Below, piece after piece: positions 40,347 through 50,273 of a stretch of DNA of 64,000 bases. Each line of letters begins with the position of its first letter. The stretch's first letter is position 1. Under the pieces are notes generated by a model, which ran no database searches, was not told the DNA's origin, and was given only the letters and a program-made list of their open reading frames with translations. A program made the position numbers and the translations under genes. The DNA is from Leadbetterella sp. (lineage in GTDB: Bacteria; Bacteroidota; Bacteroidia; Cytophagales; Spirosomataceae), in the NCBI GenBank assembly GCA_019638185.1, contig JAHBUH010000011.1:1-64000 (forward strand), given 5' to 3'.

Positions 40347-43300
40347 ATGATGAAACATCTATTTGTCATTTTATTTACCCTTACCGGCTTAACGGCAATG
40401 GCCCAGACCATTACCGGAAAAGTCACCTCCGGAACGGACGGCTCCCTTTTACCCGGAGTTACCGTGCAGGTAAAAGGAGCTGCTTCAGGCATTGCCACGG
40501 ATGCTAACGGGAACTACTCCATTAAAGCCGGACAGAATGCCGTTCTGGTATTCTCCTCCCTGGGCTACAGAACAGTGGAAATTGCTGTAGGAAACCGCTC
40601 CACGGTTAACGCGGTTCTGGAAGAAGATAACACGCAGCTAAGCGAGGTAACCGTTACGGCTTTCGGCATGCAGCGGGCTGCCCGCTCTTTGGGATATACG
40701 GCCCAGACATTAAATGCTGAAAAACTGACCGTAAATAAACAAAATAACCTCGTAAATGCCTTACAGGGTAAAATGGCCGGCGTGCAGATTGTAAATACAG
40801 GCGGGGCGCCCGGAGCAGGGGCAAGAATCCAGATCAGGGGCATTAACTCCATTGATCCTAACAGGGATAACTCTCCGCTGTTTGTCATAGACGGGGTGAT
40901 CATGGATAACAGCACCTCTACACAGGGTTCGGATTTCCGGGCCCAAAGTAACCGTGCCATAGACATTAACCCGGATGACATTGAAAACATTAATATCCTG
41001 AGAGGAGGAGCAGCTACTGCCCTCTATGGCCTCCGGGGTTCAAACGGAGTGGTAGTACTCACTACCAAATCCGGAAAGTCCGGAAAAATGCAGGTGAATT
41101 ACTCGGGTTCGTATGGGATAGACGAAGTTAACCGGCTCCCTAAAGTACAGAATACCTATACTCAGGGCTGGGCAGGGGTATATGACACCGGATCTTTCTG
41201 GCCTTCTACCGGGCCTACCGTAGAAGAAGCCCGGAAAATAGACCCTACGCACCCTGAGAAACTGTATGATACCTTTAGAGATGCATGGGACACCGGGCAT
41301 CAGATGAAAAATAACCTGTCTTTTAGCGGTGGCACAGACAAAATCACCTACATGTCTTCCATCTCCCATTTCACCCAAAAAGGGCTTATGCCATTTACAA
41401 ACTTTGCAAACCTGCAGGCCAGGCTGAATACCACTATTCGCCCGAGCTCTAAGTTTTCAGTAAATACGAACATGAGCGTGAACAATAGCGGAGGTAACAG
41501 AGGAAACGTGTACAGGTACAATGAGCAGGTAGCTTACTGGGCTCCGCGTTATGACATCCGAAAATACGAAAAACCAGACGGGACAATGCTAATGGAATAC
41601 CCTGGCCTATCCCAGAACCCCATTTATATCGCTAAGACCAATAAGTTTGAGGATGATGTACTGAGGTTCATAGGAAACGTGAAATTCAATTACAATCCTC
41701 TGGAATGGCTTGGATTATCTTACACGTTTGGAGTGGATACCTACCGGGATACCCGACTGGCCACCGCACCCGGCTTCCAGGGCCTGGCGGGAGAGGTATT
41801 GGTAGATGATAACGGCGGCACCGGAGCTTCAGGACGTGGATTTATCTCTGTTTACGAAAACAAACAGAAATCGTTCAACAGTACGTTTCTGATAAACCTC
41901 TCGCATAAAATCAATGATAATTTCAGCGGTACCCTTACCCTCGGAAACGAGCTATTCAGCCGGAGCATATATCGTTCGGCCATGGAAGGCTGGGACCTGG
42001 CGATCTGGAACTGGTTTAGCCTTTCAAACGCCAACAAGCTGGCGGCCGGTACTTTTCAGCAGGATTACAGGCTGATGGGTAATTTCGCGGATCTGACATT
42101 CAATTTCAAAGATTATTTATTCCTGAACCTTACGGGCAGAAACGACGTAACGTCTTCGCTGCTGTCGCCGTATAACTCATTCTTTTACCCTTCCGTGAAC
42201 CTGAGTTATATCCTGTCAGACCACCTGAAGCTGCCGGCGGCCATAGATTACGCCAAACTGAGGTTATCCTATGCCAAAGTAGGTAAAGATGCTAATCCGT
42301 ATGCCACCAGCCAGGGTTTTGCCTCTTACACCGGGCTCCCCACCGGATTTACCGGCTTTACAAGGGCGGCTCTCTTAGGAAACCCGCTGCTCCGTCCTGA
42401 ATTTACCGATACCTATGAGATAGGAACAGAACTAAATTTCTTCAAGAGAAGACTGCGGGTGGATGCGAACTTCTATAACTCTGTTTCAAGTGACCAGATC
42501 CTGGCAGTTCCTGTTTCTACTACCACCGGATACGGTACGGCATCTACTAACGTGGGAAGCATCAGAAACCGGGGTATTGAACTTACTTTAGGGGCAACAC
42601 CAATTAAAACCGGTAACTTTAGCTGGGAAACTGACTTTAACATCTCGGCTAACCGGAACAAGGTTCTTTCCATTAACAGTGGGGCCAATGAAATCGTGGT
42701 ATATGAAGAAAGCGGATACCTGAGCTCTACCGTAACCATGCGCCTGATTCCAGGTGAATCATACGGTGTACTCTATGGCCGTGGCTATAAGCGGTATTAC
42801 TCCCCGGAAGAAATAGCACAAGGCCTGGACAAAAGCCTGAAATTAGACAAAGACCGCCCCATCGTTATCGGAGCTAACGGCTTCCCTGTCCTGGATGCTA
42901 CATCTAACAGGAAACAATTGGGCAACGTACTTCCTAAGTTTATCGCAGGATGGAACAATACATTCAGATACAAAAACGTAAGCCTTTCTATGCTATGGGA
43001 CGGACAGTTCGGACACCAGGCCTACAATAAACTGGATAACCATATTGCCTCTTTCCTGAAACCTGAATATACACTAAACAGAAATGACCATGTGGTATTT
43101 GACGGGGTATTGGCTGATGGCACAAAAAATACCCAGGAAGTATGGCTGGGACAGGGAGTAGATTCTAAAACCGGGCGTAACTACGGAAATGGCTTTTATC
43201 GGGATGTTTACAGAGGAAACTCGGAGTTCTTTATTCAGGATATATCGTGGCTGAAACTGAGAACCATGGCTTTAAACTATAGCCTGCCTAAAAAATGGCT

Positions 43301-43487
43301 TCCGAATAATTTCCTGAAAGATGTAAGCGTAGGTTTTACCGGAAATAACCTATTGATATTTTCGAAATTTAACGGGTATGACCCGGAAAGTATCTCTGTC
43401 AGCAGTGGTTCTAATATATCCGGATTTGCAGGATTTACATATCCCGGCCTCAGAAGCTACATATTTAATTTGAATGTTACGTTTTAA
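40347..43487 (+). CDS. SusC/RagA-family TonB-dependent outer-membrane receptor
   Basis: 1046 residues from the ATG at 40347 (MMKHLFVILFTLTGLTAMAQ signal peptide); the longer frame from 40236 has no signal. Domains: carboxypeptidase-regulatory-like repeat (GKVTSGTDGSLLPGVTVQVK), TonB box region and plug (AARSLGYTAQTLNAEKL, INPDDIENINILRGGAATAL, YGLRGSNGVVVLTTKSG) and a long beta-barrel ending AGFTYPGLRSYIFNLNVTF. Residues such as DNAPLFV-like NSPLFVIDGVIMDNS are typical. It is the channel for the partner SusD-like lipoprotein that starts directly behind its stop. Ligand unknown; no regulator is adjacent. Upstream is a roughly 200-bp spacer with AT-rich promoter-like sequence but no exact -7 box. 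Confidence 0.95.
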   Translation: MMKHLFVILFTLTGLTAMAQTITGKVTSGTDGSLLPGVTVQVKGAASGIATDANGNYSIKAGQNAVLVFSSLGYRTVEIAVGNRSTVNAVLEEDNTQLSEVTVTAFGMQRAARSLGYTAQTLNAEKLTVNKQNNLVNALQGKMAGVQIVNTGGAPGAGARIQIRGINSIDPNRDNSPLFVIDGVIMDNSTSTQGSDFRAQSNRAIDINPDDIENINILRGGAATALYGLRGSNGVVVLTTKSGKSGKMQVNYSGSYGIDEVNRLPKVQNTYTQGWAGVYDTGSFWPSTGPTVEEARKIDPTHPEKLYDTFRDAWDTGHQMKNNLSFSGGTDKITYMSSISHFTQKGLMPFTNFANLQARLNTTIRPSSKFSVNTNMSVNNSGGNRGNVYRYNEQVAYWAPRYDIRKYEKPDGTMLMEYPGLSQNPIYIAKTNKFEDDVLRFIGNVKFNYNPLEWLGLSYTFGVDTYRDTRLATAPGFQGLAGEVLVDDNGGTGASGRGFISVYENKQKSFNSTFLINLSHKINDNFSGTLTLGNELFSRSIYRSAMEGWDLAIWNWFSLSNANKLAAGTFQQDYRLMGNFADLTFNFKDYLFLNLTGRNDVTSSLLSPYNSFFYPSVNLSYILSDHLKLPAAIDYAKLRLSYAKVGKDANPYATSQGFASYTGLPTGFTGFTRAALLGNPLLRPEFTDTYEIGTELNFFKRRLRVDANFYNSVSSDQILAVPVSTTTGYGTASTNVGSIRNRGIELTLGATPIKTGNFSWETDFNISANRNKVLSINSGANEIVVYEESGYLSSTVTMRLIPGESYGVLYGRGYKRYYSPEEIAQGLDKSLKLDKDRPIVIGANGFPVLDATSNRKQLGNVLPKFIAGWNNTFRYKNVSLSMLWDGQFGHQAYNKLDNHIASFLKPEYTLNRNDHVVFDGVLADGTKNTQEVWLGQGVDSKTGRNYGNGFYRDVYRGNSEFFIQDISWLKLRTMALNYSLPKKWLPNNFLKDVSVGFTGNNLLIFSKFNGYDPESISVSSGSNISGFAGFTYPGLRSYIFNLNVTF

Positions 43488-44921
43488 ATGATTACAAGAA
43501 TGAAGAAATATATAAAATATGGTTTGTCATTATTCCTTATAATGACCCTGGCAGGATGTAAGGACTACTTTGATGTGGGCAATAACCCTAACCTGGTTAC
43601 TACTCCGAACATCAACAGCCTCCTGACTACTGCCACCTCCAAGTCAGGCATTAACTCAAGAACGTTTGCGAGTACCACTACTTACTATTCTCAGCATCTC
43701 GCAAGCCCGAGCCTGGGGTCTGATACCGATACATACAGGATCACTGACCTTTCAGGCACATGGGGAGCGGCCTACTACGCCATGGCCGACATCTATGATA
43801 TGCTGGTAATGGCAGAGGCTTCCAAAGCCTACCTGCATGCCGGTATAGCCAAAATACTCATGGCCTATAACCTGAGCTTAGTGGCTGACACCTGGGATAG
43901 TGCCCCGTATTCTGAAGCTTTTTCAAGGGTGCCTACCCTTACCCCGGTATGGGATTCAGGAGAGTCACTGTATCAGAGCATCGGCACACTCTTGCAGGAG
44001 GGGATTGCATTATTGGGAAGAACAGATGCCGCTGTAACGCTGACTCCCGCAGCTGATCTCATTCATAACGGGAATATCAGTGCATGGGTAAAAACCGGTA
44101 ATGGTCTCCTGGCCAGGCATCTGAATAAGATTACCAAGAAAAGCAGCTATAACCCCGCGGCCGTGCTGTCTGCTATTGACAAATCCTACAAGTCAGGTGC
44201 AGATGACATGAAAATGGGTACTTTCAACGGAAATAACCCCTGGGCTGCCGTAGCCATCAGCAATGCAGGCGCTTTATTAGGCGGATGGTTATCCTCTCAG
44301 TTAATTGATCACATGAATGGAGTGTATTACGGCGTATTTGACCCCCGTTTGCCGAAGTTAACCGATATCACAGTAAATAAAAACTGGGTAGGAACAAGAA
44401 ACGGTGCAGGAAACAAGGGGCCCGTAGCGAATACGATATGGGACGAATGCTATATTTCTATCAATAGTCCGGTAACAAAAACCAGCGCCCCTATCTATAT
44501 CATGACCTATGAAGAACTGAAGTTTGTGGAGGCGGAAGCAGCCTTAAGGGCTAATCTGCGGCCCAGAGCCTACGCAGCTTACTTAGAGGGGATCCGGGCT
44601 TCCATGAAGAAGTTTGAAGTGGCAGATGCGGCTATGAACGCTTACCTGGGTGAGGCGTCTGTAAGTGTGGGAGAGGCGGCATTAACACTTAATGAGATTT
44701 TCAAAGAAAAATATGTAGCTACCTACCTCAGCAATGAGACATGGACAGACGCCCGCCGATACGATTATAAATACAAGGGCTTCCAGTTACCTTATGATTC
44801 GGCTCTGCCTGCGTTTATCCGCCAGGTGGCCGTACCTACCAGGGAGTTTACCACTAATCCGGATCATGCTCCGAAACAGCAGCCAACGCTCAGTAACCCG
44901 TTATGGTGGGATAGGCCCTGA
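43488..44921 (+). CDS. SusD/RagB-family outer-membrane lipoprotein
   Basis: 477 residues from the ATG directly behind the SusC stop; an internal ATG at 43500 (MKKYIKYGLSLFLIMTLAGC) gives the cleaner lipoprotein signal with lipobox LAGC. It belongs to the SusD-like_2 subgroup: DYFDVGNNPNLVTTPNINSL, AAYYAMADIYDMLVMAEASK, YEELKFVEAEAALRANLRPR and WTDARRYDYK near the end. It binds the ligand for the adjacent SusC channel at the cell surface. Followed by a strong terminator. Confidence 0.93.
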   Translation: MITRMKKYIKYGLSLFLIMTLAGCKDYFDVGNNPNLVTTPNINSLLTTATSKSGINSRTFASTTTYYSQHLASPSLGSDTDTYRITDLSGTWGAAYYAMADIYDMLVMAEASKAYLHAGIAKILMAYNLSLVADTWDSAPYSEAFSRVPTLTPVWDSGESLYQSIGTLLQEGIALLGRTDAAVTLTPAADLIHNGNISAWVKTGNGLLARHLNKITKKSSYNPAAVLSAIDKSYKSGADDMKMGTFNGNNPWAAVAISNAGALLGGWLSSQLIDHMNGVYYGVFDPRLPKLTDITVNKNWVGTRNGAGNKGPVANTIWDECYISINSPVTKTSAPIYIMTYEELKFVEAEAALRANLRPRAYAAYLEGIRASMKKFEVADAAMNAYLGEASVSVGEAALTLNEIFKEKYVATYLSNETWTDARRYDYKYKGFQLPYDSALPAFIRQVAVPTREFTTNPDHAPKQQPTLSNPLWWDRP

Positions 44922-44958
44922 AGTAAACAGGGTTAAACTACACGTAACCGCGGGTAAC

Positions 44959-45008
44959 AAAAAAACACAGATTCCCCCTCACATGGAAAGGGAATCTGTG
45001 TTTTTTTT
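44959..45008. terminator. bidirectional rho-independent terminator
   Basis: A-run, AACACAGATTCCC (44964-44976), a 13-base loop, GGGAATCTGTGTT (44990-45002) and T-run. The 13-bp perfect stem stands between the convergent SusD and PEP carboxylase genes and serves both. Confidence 0.93.
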
Positions 45009-45044
45009 GAAGAAATGGGGCTCTTTTCGCCTAAAAGACTGATT

Positions 45045-47597
45045 TTATGCCGAATTCCGGCTGGCATTAATATTCCCGAACAGCGAGCGCGTCACCATCT
45101 TCTGGTAGATCAGTTTCAGCTCCTCGTCATCCGTTTCCTCGATCTTCTGAAGGGCATACTGCTGGATGGCCAGCAGGGGCAGCACGATCTGCTCCCGGTA
45201 GTTGACAGACAGTGAACCTACCACCTCCGTCTCCATCAGGGTCTTCTGGTTAGAGATCTCCAGCATATACTTCACGCTCTTCTGATACTCTTCGTGCATG
45301 ATATTCCACAGCCCGCCGTACTCCGGGTCATCTTTCATATACGAGGTCAGCGGGAAGTACGTTTTGGAGAGCGCCATCATGCTGTTCTGGATCAGCGTTT
45401 TAAAATACAGCGACTCATTGTACAGGTGCTTCAGGTCCTCCTCACGCCCTTCATTCACCACGGCCTCCAGGGCTGTACCCAAGCCGTAAAACCCGGGAAT
45501 ATTCTGCTTCAGCTGGCTCCAGGCACCCACAAACGGGATGGCCCGCAGGTCCGTAAGCTTCAGTTTGCCGCCAGAGCTCCGCTTGCTGGGACGGCTTCCG
45601 ATCTTCGTTTGCCCGTAATACTTCAGCGGGCTCTTATTCTCCAGGTAAGGTACAAACAGCGGATGGTTTTTCAGCTCCAGGTACTTCTCCCCTCCTATCT
45701 CTGCCAGCTCCTCGATCAGCGTGCGCTCCTCGGGCGTGATAATGGCCTTCTGGTCACCGAACACGTCATTCAGTACACCGGCAGAAAGCAGCTGCTCAAA
45801 ATTAAACCGGGCCTGGGGCCGCGATCCGTACATGGAAGTGATGGTCTGCCCCTGGATGGTCACCTGGATCTGGTTATTGGCAATGGTAGGCCCCTGGGAA
45901 GCGTAAAACTGGTGGGTCTTGCCGCCGCCCCGTGCCGGCGGGCCGCCCCGGCCGTCAAAAAAGATCACACTCACCTCGTTCTCCTCGGATACCGTGGTCA
46001 GGCGCTCTTTGGCCTGGAAGATCTCCCAGTTGGCCTTGATATAGCCCCCGTCCTTTGTACCGTCAGAAAAGCCCAGCATGATGGTCTGGGTATTCCGCCG
46101 GATGTTCAGATGCCGGCGGTAGGCCAGGTTATTATACAGCTCCTCCATGGAGTTTTTAGCTGTATCCAGTCCTTCTATCGTCTCAAAAAGCGGGATGATA
46201 TCCACCGATATGTCGCTGTCACGATAGCCGCAGAACTTGAACATGGCCAGCACTTCCAGCACCGAGCAGGCCGAGGTGGAATTGGAAATAATATAGCGGT
46301 TACAGGCCTTTTCGCCGTTATGCGATTGGATCTCCTTCATCACCCGGATGGTCTTGAACGTGTCTTTCACCAGCGGATCCGTGAAATCATCCTCCCATAC
46401 CTCAATGGTACTGGATGTCAGGAACTCTACTTTCTCCTCGTGGGTCCATTCCGAATAAGGAGTATCCGAAACCTTGAATTTCTCATTCACAGCCTGCATT
46501 ACTTTCTCATGAATGCTGCTGTCCTGGCGGATATCCAGGGTGGCAAAATGCAGCCCGAACAGCTTCACCCGCAGGATAAACCGGTCCAGTTCCTCAATAA
46601 ACGCACCGCCGTGCCGGGTCATCATCACCTCGCGCACTTCCTCCAGCCGGCTCAGCAGGGCATTGTACGACAGGTCATTGTTCAGCCCGAACATATTGGT
46701 ATACAGCTTGTTATTGATCTTATCCAGCAGGGGGATCACACCTTTGAACGTAAACCGGCGCCGGATGCTCTTGAAATGGTTATAATAACACTTCAGGATG
46801 TTAGACCGCAGCTCCTGGGCCACCTTCCGCGTGATCTCAGCGGTCACAAAAGGGTTACCGTCGCGGTCACCGCCCGGCCAGAAGCCCAGCTCAATCACCG
46901 GCGAAATGTCTTCCCCGTCAAAAATCTCCCGCGTCACCGTCTCCTGGATCTGGCTCAGCACCTCGTAATACACATGCCGCAGGTAAAAGATAATACTCTG
47001 CGCTTCCTGCACCGGGGTAGGCTGCTCGTCATTAAAGAAAGGAGTCTTGCCCAGCTGCTGCAGTAGCTGGTCTATGGTATTGATATCGTTTATCTGGATA
47101 TACTGTTCCAGATCCTGGATGATCCGCAGCACGGAATTAGGGTAAAACTGGGTAGGGTGCGCCGTAAACACCACCCGCACCTTGAAATTTCTCAGCTTCT
47201 CCCGTACCTCCTCCAGCTTGTCGTACTGCCGGGCCAGGGTCAGGATAGCCTTCATGGTACCCGGTGAATCTGCCGGTGTAAGCTTCTCAAAAGCCGCATC
47301 TTCCACGCTGTCAAAAAGCACCACCTGCCGCTCCACGTACGTGATCAGGCGGAAAAGCAGGTCTATCTTCTCCTTCTCCGTGGTGAAAACCGTAAACTTC
47401 TCAAAGAATTCATCAATGATCTCTTTCGGGTATTTTCCCTCCTCAAAACCCTGCCGGGCGTTATCGTAAAGAAAGGGCATCAATGAGCCTATCTTGGCCA
47501 TTTTATCATACGGAAGCCTCGAAAATAAAGTATTAAAAACCAAATACTTATTATGCACCTCCTGGGTAAAAACCGTCTCCAGATTTTGGTTAGGCAT
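45045..47597 (-). CDS. ppc: phosphoenolpyruvate carboxylase
   Basis: 850 residues. The conserved regions are all there: VRVVFTAHPTQFYPNSVLRI (catalytic His), LGFWPGGDRDGNPFVTAEIT, VSVIFFDGRGGPPARGGGKT (active-site loop) and TITSMYGSRPQARFNFEQLL. It converts PEP and bicarbonate to oxaloacetate, filling the TCA cycle. The C-terminus TRSLFGNINASRNSA differs from the usual RNTG ending. A TATATTTG -7 box (minus strand, 47623-47630) is 26 bp upstream of the start. Large antisense frames within it are shadows. Confidence 0.95.
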   Translation of the reverse strand: MPNQNLETVFTQEVHNKYLVFNTLFSRLPYDKMAKIGSLMPFLYDNARQGFEEGKYPKEIIDEFFEKFTVFTTEKEKIDLLFRLITYVERQVVLFDSVEDAAFEKLTPADSPGTMKAILTLARQYDKLEEVREKLRNFKVRVVFTAHPTQFYPNSVLRIIQDLEQYIQINDINTIDQLLQQLGKTPFFNDEQPTPVQEAQSIIFYLRHVYYEVLSQIQETVTREIFDGEDISPVIELGFWPGGDRDGNPFVTAEITRKVAQELRSNILKCYYNHFKSIRRRFTFKGVIPLLDKINNKLYTNMFGLNNDLSYNALLSRLEEVREVMMTRHGGAFIEELDRFILRVKLFGLHFATLDIRQDSSIHEKVMQAVNEKFKVSDTPYSEWTHEEKVEFLTSSTIEVWEDDFTDPLVKDTFKTIRVMKEIQSHNGEKACNRYIISNSTSACSVLEVLAMFKFCGYRDSDISVDIIPLFETIEGLDTAKNSMEELYNNLAYRRHLNIRRNTQTIMLGFSDGTKDGGYIKANWEIFQAKERLTTVSEENEVSVIFFDGRGGPPARGGGKTHQFYASQGPTIANNQIQVTIQGQTITSMYGSRPQARFNFEQLLSAGVLNDVFGDQKAIITPEERTLIEELAEIGGEKYLELKNHPLFVPYLENKSPLKYYGQTKIGSRPSKRSSGGKLKLTDLRAIPFVGAWSQLKQNIPGFYGLGTALEAVVNEGREEDLKHLYNESLYFKTLIQNSMMALSKTYFPLTSYMKDDPEYGGLWNIMHEEYQKSVKYMLEISNQKTLMETEVVGSLSVNYREQIVLPLLAIQQYALQKIEETDDEELKLIYQKMVTRSLFGNINASRNSA

Positions 47598-47622
47598 GAT
47601 TTATTCAGATTAGAGTGAGGGG

Positions 47623-47630
47623 CAAATATA
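47623..47630 (-). promoter_or_regulatory. -7 promoter box of the PEP carboxylase gene
   Basis: TATATTTG on the minus strand, an exact TAnnTTTG match, 26 bp before the start codon at 47597. Confidence 0.55.
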
Positions 47631-47746
47631 TAAAAACCCCATAGCAAGTATGAGATTTTGAATAAAAAAAGCCTTTTTGCTTAAAAAAATGATATTTTAT
47701 ACAAGAAATTTTGTATATTCTAAATATTCTTTACCCGTAATGGCAT

Positions 47747-48820
47747 TTAGATATAGCCTCTACCAAACTCCTCCGCCCGGGCCACAAACTCCCGCACCAG
47801 CTGCTCGTCCTCTTTGGGGCAGATCATCAGCACATTGTCATGCTCGGCAATGATATAGCCCTTCAGATCCTTCACCACCACCAGCTTATCTTTCGGCATT
47901 TTCAGGATACTTTCTTCCACATTATACAGCATGCTCCGGCAGTTCACCACGTTCTTCACCTCATCCTTTTCCGAATTTTCATACAGTGATTTCCACGTGC
48001 CCAGGTCTGACCAGCCTATATCGCACAGCACCACATACACATTCTCCGCCTTCTCCATCACCGCATGGTCAATGGATATGGCCCGGCACCGGGGATAAGC
48101 CATATCCAGGGCCTCTTTCTCGCCTTTCGTAAAGAAAAAAGGCTGGGCCTCGCGGAAAGCGTCAGCCATTTCCGGCACATAGGTATCCATGGCTTTCAGG
48201 ATAGAGGGCAGGCTCCAGATGAATATCCCGCCGTTCCACACATAATCACCGCTGGAAATAAACATCTTTGCGATCTCCAGGTCAGGCTTCTCCGTAAATG
48301 TCTTCACCTTTTTTACCTCCCGCGGATCCGTATCATCAAACTGGATATACCCATAGCCCGTATCCGGCCGCGTGGGCGTGATGCCCAGGGTCACCAGCAC
48401 ATCCGCCTCCCGGGCGTGATCCAGGGCCAGGGTCAGCCGGCTCCGGAACTCCTCCGTCTTAAGAATGATATGATCTGCCGGTGCCACCACCACATTAGCC
48501 AGGGGATTCTTCCGGGCTATCTTGTAACAGGCATACGCTATACAGGGGGCGGTGTTCCGCCGGCTGGGCTCCAGCAGGATCTGGTCATCTGACAGGAAAG
48601 GCAGCTGCTCCCGGGTGATCCCGTAATACTCCTGTGACGTCACCACGTAAATATTCTCCCGGGGGCAGATCCCCTCAAAACGCTCCGCTGTCTGCTGGAT
48701 CAGCGTACTGCCCGTACCCAGGATATCATGGAACTGCTTAGGGTAGCTCTGCCGGCTGAAAGGCCAGAAACGCGTACCCGTCCCGCCTGCCATGATGATG
48801 AGATAATTCGATGAACTCAT
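47747..48820 (-). CDS. manC: mannose-1-phosphate guanylyltransferase
   Basis: 357 residues, the single-domain form. IIMAGGTGTRFWPFSRQSYP and KQFHDILGTGSTLIQQTAER are the nucleotidyltransferase signature; FTEKPDLEIAKMFISSGDYV and WNGGIFIWSLPSIL follow, and VVLCDIGWSDLGTWKSLYEN is diagnostic. It makes GDP-mannose from mannose-1-phosphate and GTP for polysaccharide or glycoprotein synthesis. The phosphomannose-isomerase half found in larger ManC proteins is absent, as expected for Bacteroidota. Confidence 0.93.
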   Translation of the reverse strand: MSSSNYLIIMAGGTGTRFWPFSRQSYPKQFHDILGTGSTLIQQTAERFEGICPRENIYVVTSQEYYGITREQLPFLSDDQILLEPSRRNTAPCIAYACYKIARKNPLANVVVAPADHIILKTEEFRSRLTLALDHAREADVLVTLGITPTRPDTGYGYIQFDDTDPREVKKVKTFTEKPDLEIAKMFISSGDYVWNGGIFIWSLPSILKAMDTYVPEMADAFREAQPFFFTKGEKEALDMAYPRCRAISIDHAVMEKAENVYVVLCDIGWSDLGTWKSLYENSEKDEVKNVVNCRSMLYNVEESILKMPKDKLVVVKDLKGYIIAEHDNVLMICPKEDEQLVREFVARAEEFGRGYI

Positions 48821-48831
48821 AGACGGTTAAA

Positions 48832-50106
48832 TTACCTATTCCTGGCGTTATGCTTCGGATTACTCCGCGCATGCTGCTTGGAACCGGCCTTAGGGCTATT
48901 ATTCCGTGCACCGGGTTTGGAGCCTGGCTTCTTGTTATTACCTCCTCCCTTGGAAGACCGAAACTCCGGTGTGGCACCCAGGCCCAGCTCGGCCGTGATC
49001 TTCCTCACCTCCACCTCTTTTTCCAGCAGGGCCTCAATGGCCTTCACTGACCGGCGGTCGCGGTCAGACACAAACGTGATCGACACGCCTTCCGTATCCG
49101 CCCGGGCCGTACGCCCGATCCGGTGAATATAATCTTCCGCATCCCGGGGGATATCGTAATTCACCACCAGGTTCAGGTTAGAAATGTCAATACCCCGCGA
49201 GAGCACGTCGGTAGCCACCAGGATATTGTACTTGCCGGCCTTGAAATCGCGCAGCGCAAGCTCCCGGTCTTCCTGCTCAATATCCGAAGAAATACCCTTG
49301 GCCTTCAGCTTGTGCCGGGCCAAATCCCTCAGGATTTTCTGGATCATCACCCGCTGAGACGTAAAAATAATGATCTTCTGCCCCGCAAACGGCTGCAGCA
49401 GGTGCAGCAGCAGCGGCAGCTTCTGCTCATCCGAGGCCATATAAAACTGCTGGTCTATCTTCTCGGCAGGTTTGGATACCGCCAGGCTGATCTCGGTGGG
49501 ATCTTTCAGGATCTTCCGGGCAAAAGACCGGATCTTGGGCGGCATGGTGGCCGAAAACATCAGGTTCTGGCGCTCGGCCGGAAGGTGCTGGATCACATAC
49601 ATGATGTCATCCGAGAAGCCCATGTCCAGCATCTTGTCTGCCTCATCCAGGATCAGTCGCCGGATGGTGTTAAACTTGATCTTGCCTGATTTCATGTGGG
49701 CCAGGAGCCGGCCGGGGGTGGCTATGATGATGTCCGCCCCTTCCGTCAGCGCGGTGCGCTGCTGGTCCCAGTTCTCGCCTTTCCCGCCTCCGTAAATGGC
49801 CAGGCTGGTGACCCCCACAAAATACCCCAGGCCTTCGATCTGCTCGTCAATCTGCTTGGCCAGCTCCCGTGTAGGCACCACAATCAGCGTGGAAAGGGTG
49901 TCACTGCCTTCTTCCCGGATCTTGCTCAGCACCGGGATCAGGAAGGCCGCGGTCTTCCCCGTACCCGTCTGCGCACAGGCCAGCAGGTCTTTGCCTTCCA
50001 GAACCAGCGGGATCGCCATTTCCTGGATGGGGGTGGTGTTATCATAATTCATGGCGTCTATGCCATGCATGATGTCCGGATGTAAATTAAGTTCGTGAAA
50101 TTTCAA
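48832..50106 (-). CDS. DEAD-box RNA helicase
   Basis: 424 residues. Motifs in order: Q motif (TPIQEMAIPLVLEGKDLLAC), AQTGTGKTAAF (Walker A), PTRELAKQI, TPGRLL, LDEADKMLDMGF, SAT, then helicase C with VATDVLSRGIDISNLNLVVN and HRIGRTARADTEG. The last 45 residues are basic and Asn/Lys/Ser-rich (GNNKKPGSKPGARNNSPKAG), a typical RNA-binding tail. It unwinds RNA with ATP in ribosome assembly or decay. It precedes manC on the same strand, 11 bp apart. Confidence 0.94.
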   Translation of the reverse strand: MKFHELNLHPDIMHGIDAMNYDNTTPIQEMAIPLVLEGKDLLACAQTGTGKTAAFLIPVLSKIREEGSDTLSTLIVVPTRELAKQIDEQIEGLGYFVGVTSLAIYGGGKGENWDQQRTALTEGADIIIATPGRLLAHMKSGKIKFNTIRRLILDEADKMLDMGFSDDIMYVIQHLPAERQNLMFSATMPPKIRSFARKILKDPTEISLAVSKPAEKIDQQFYMASDEQKLPLLLHLLQPFAGQKIIIFTSQRVMIQKILRDLARHKLKAKGISSDIEQEDRELALRDFKAGKYNILVATDVLSRGIDISNLNLVVNYDIPRDAEDYIHRIGRTARADTEGVSITFVSDRDRRSVKAIEALLEKEVEVRKITAELGLGATPEFRSSKGGGNNKKPGSKPGARNNSPKAGSKQHARSNPKHNARNR

Positions 50107-50273
50107 ATTCTTCTTAAAGTTTTATGCAAATACTCACCGGGTCCGGTAATATTTGCGCGTCAAATATTGTTATACCTCTAATCGGCACCTCAAAAGTAAA
50201 TAATTCGTTTGTAAAAATTTAATTTGTTACAGGAAACAATAATTCGGAACTTTGTCATCAATAACAAGCAACA

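Noticed and set aside
45294-47066. 590-codon open frame on the plus strand
   Set aside because: Shadow of PEP carboxylase, whose catalytic motifs are all on the minus strand.
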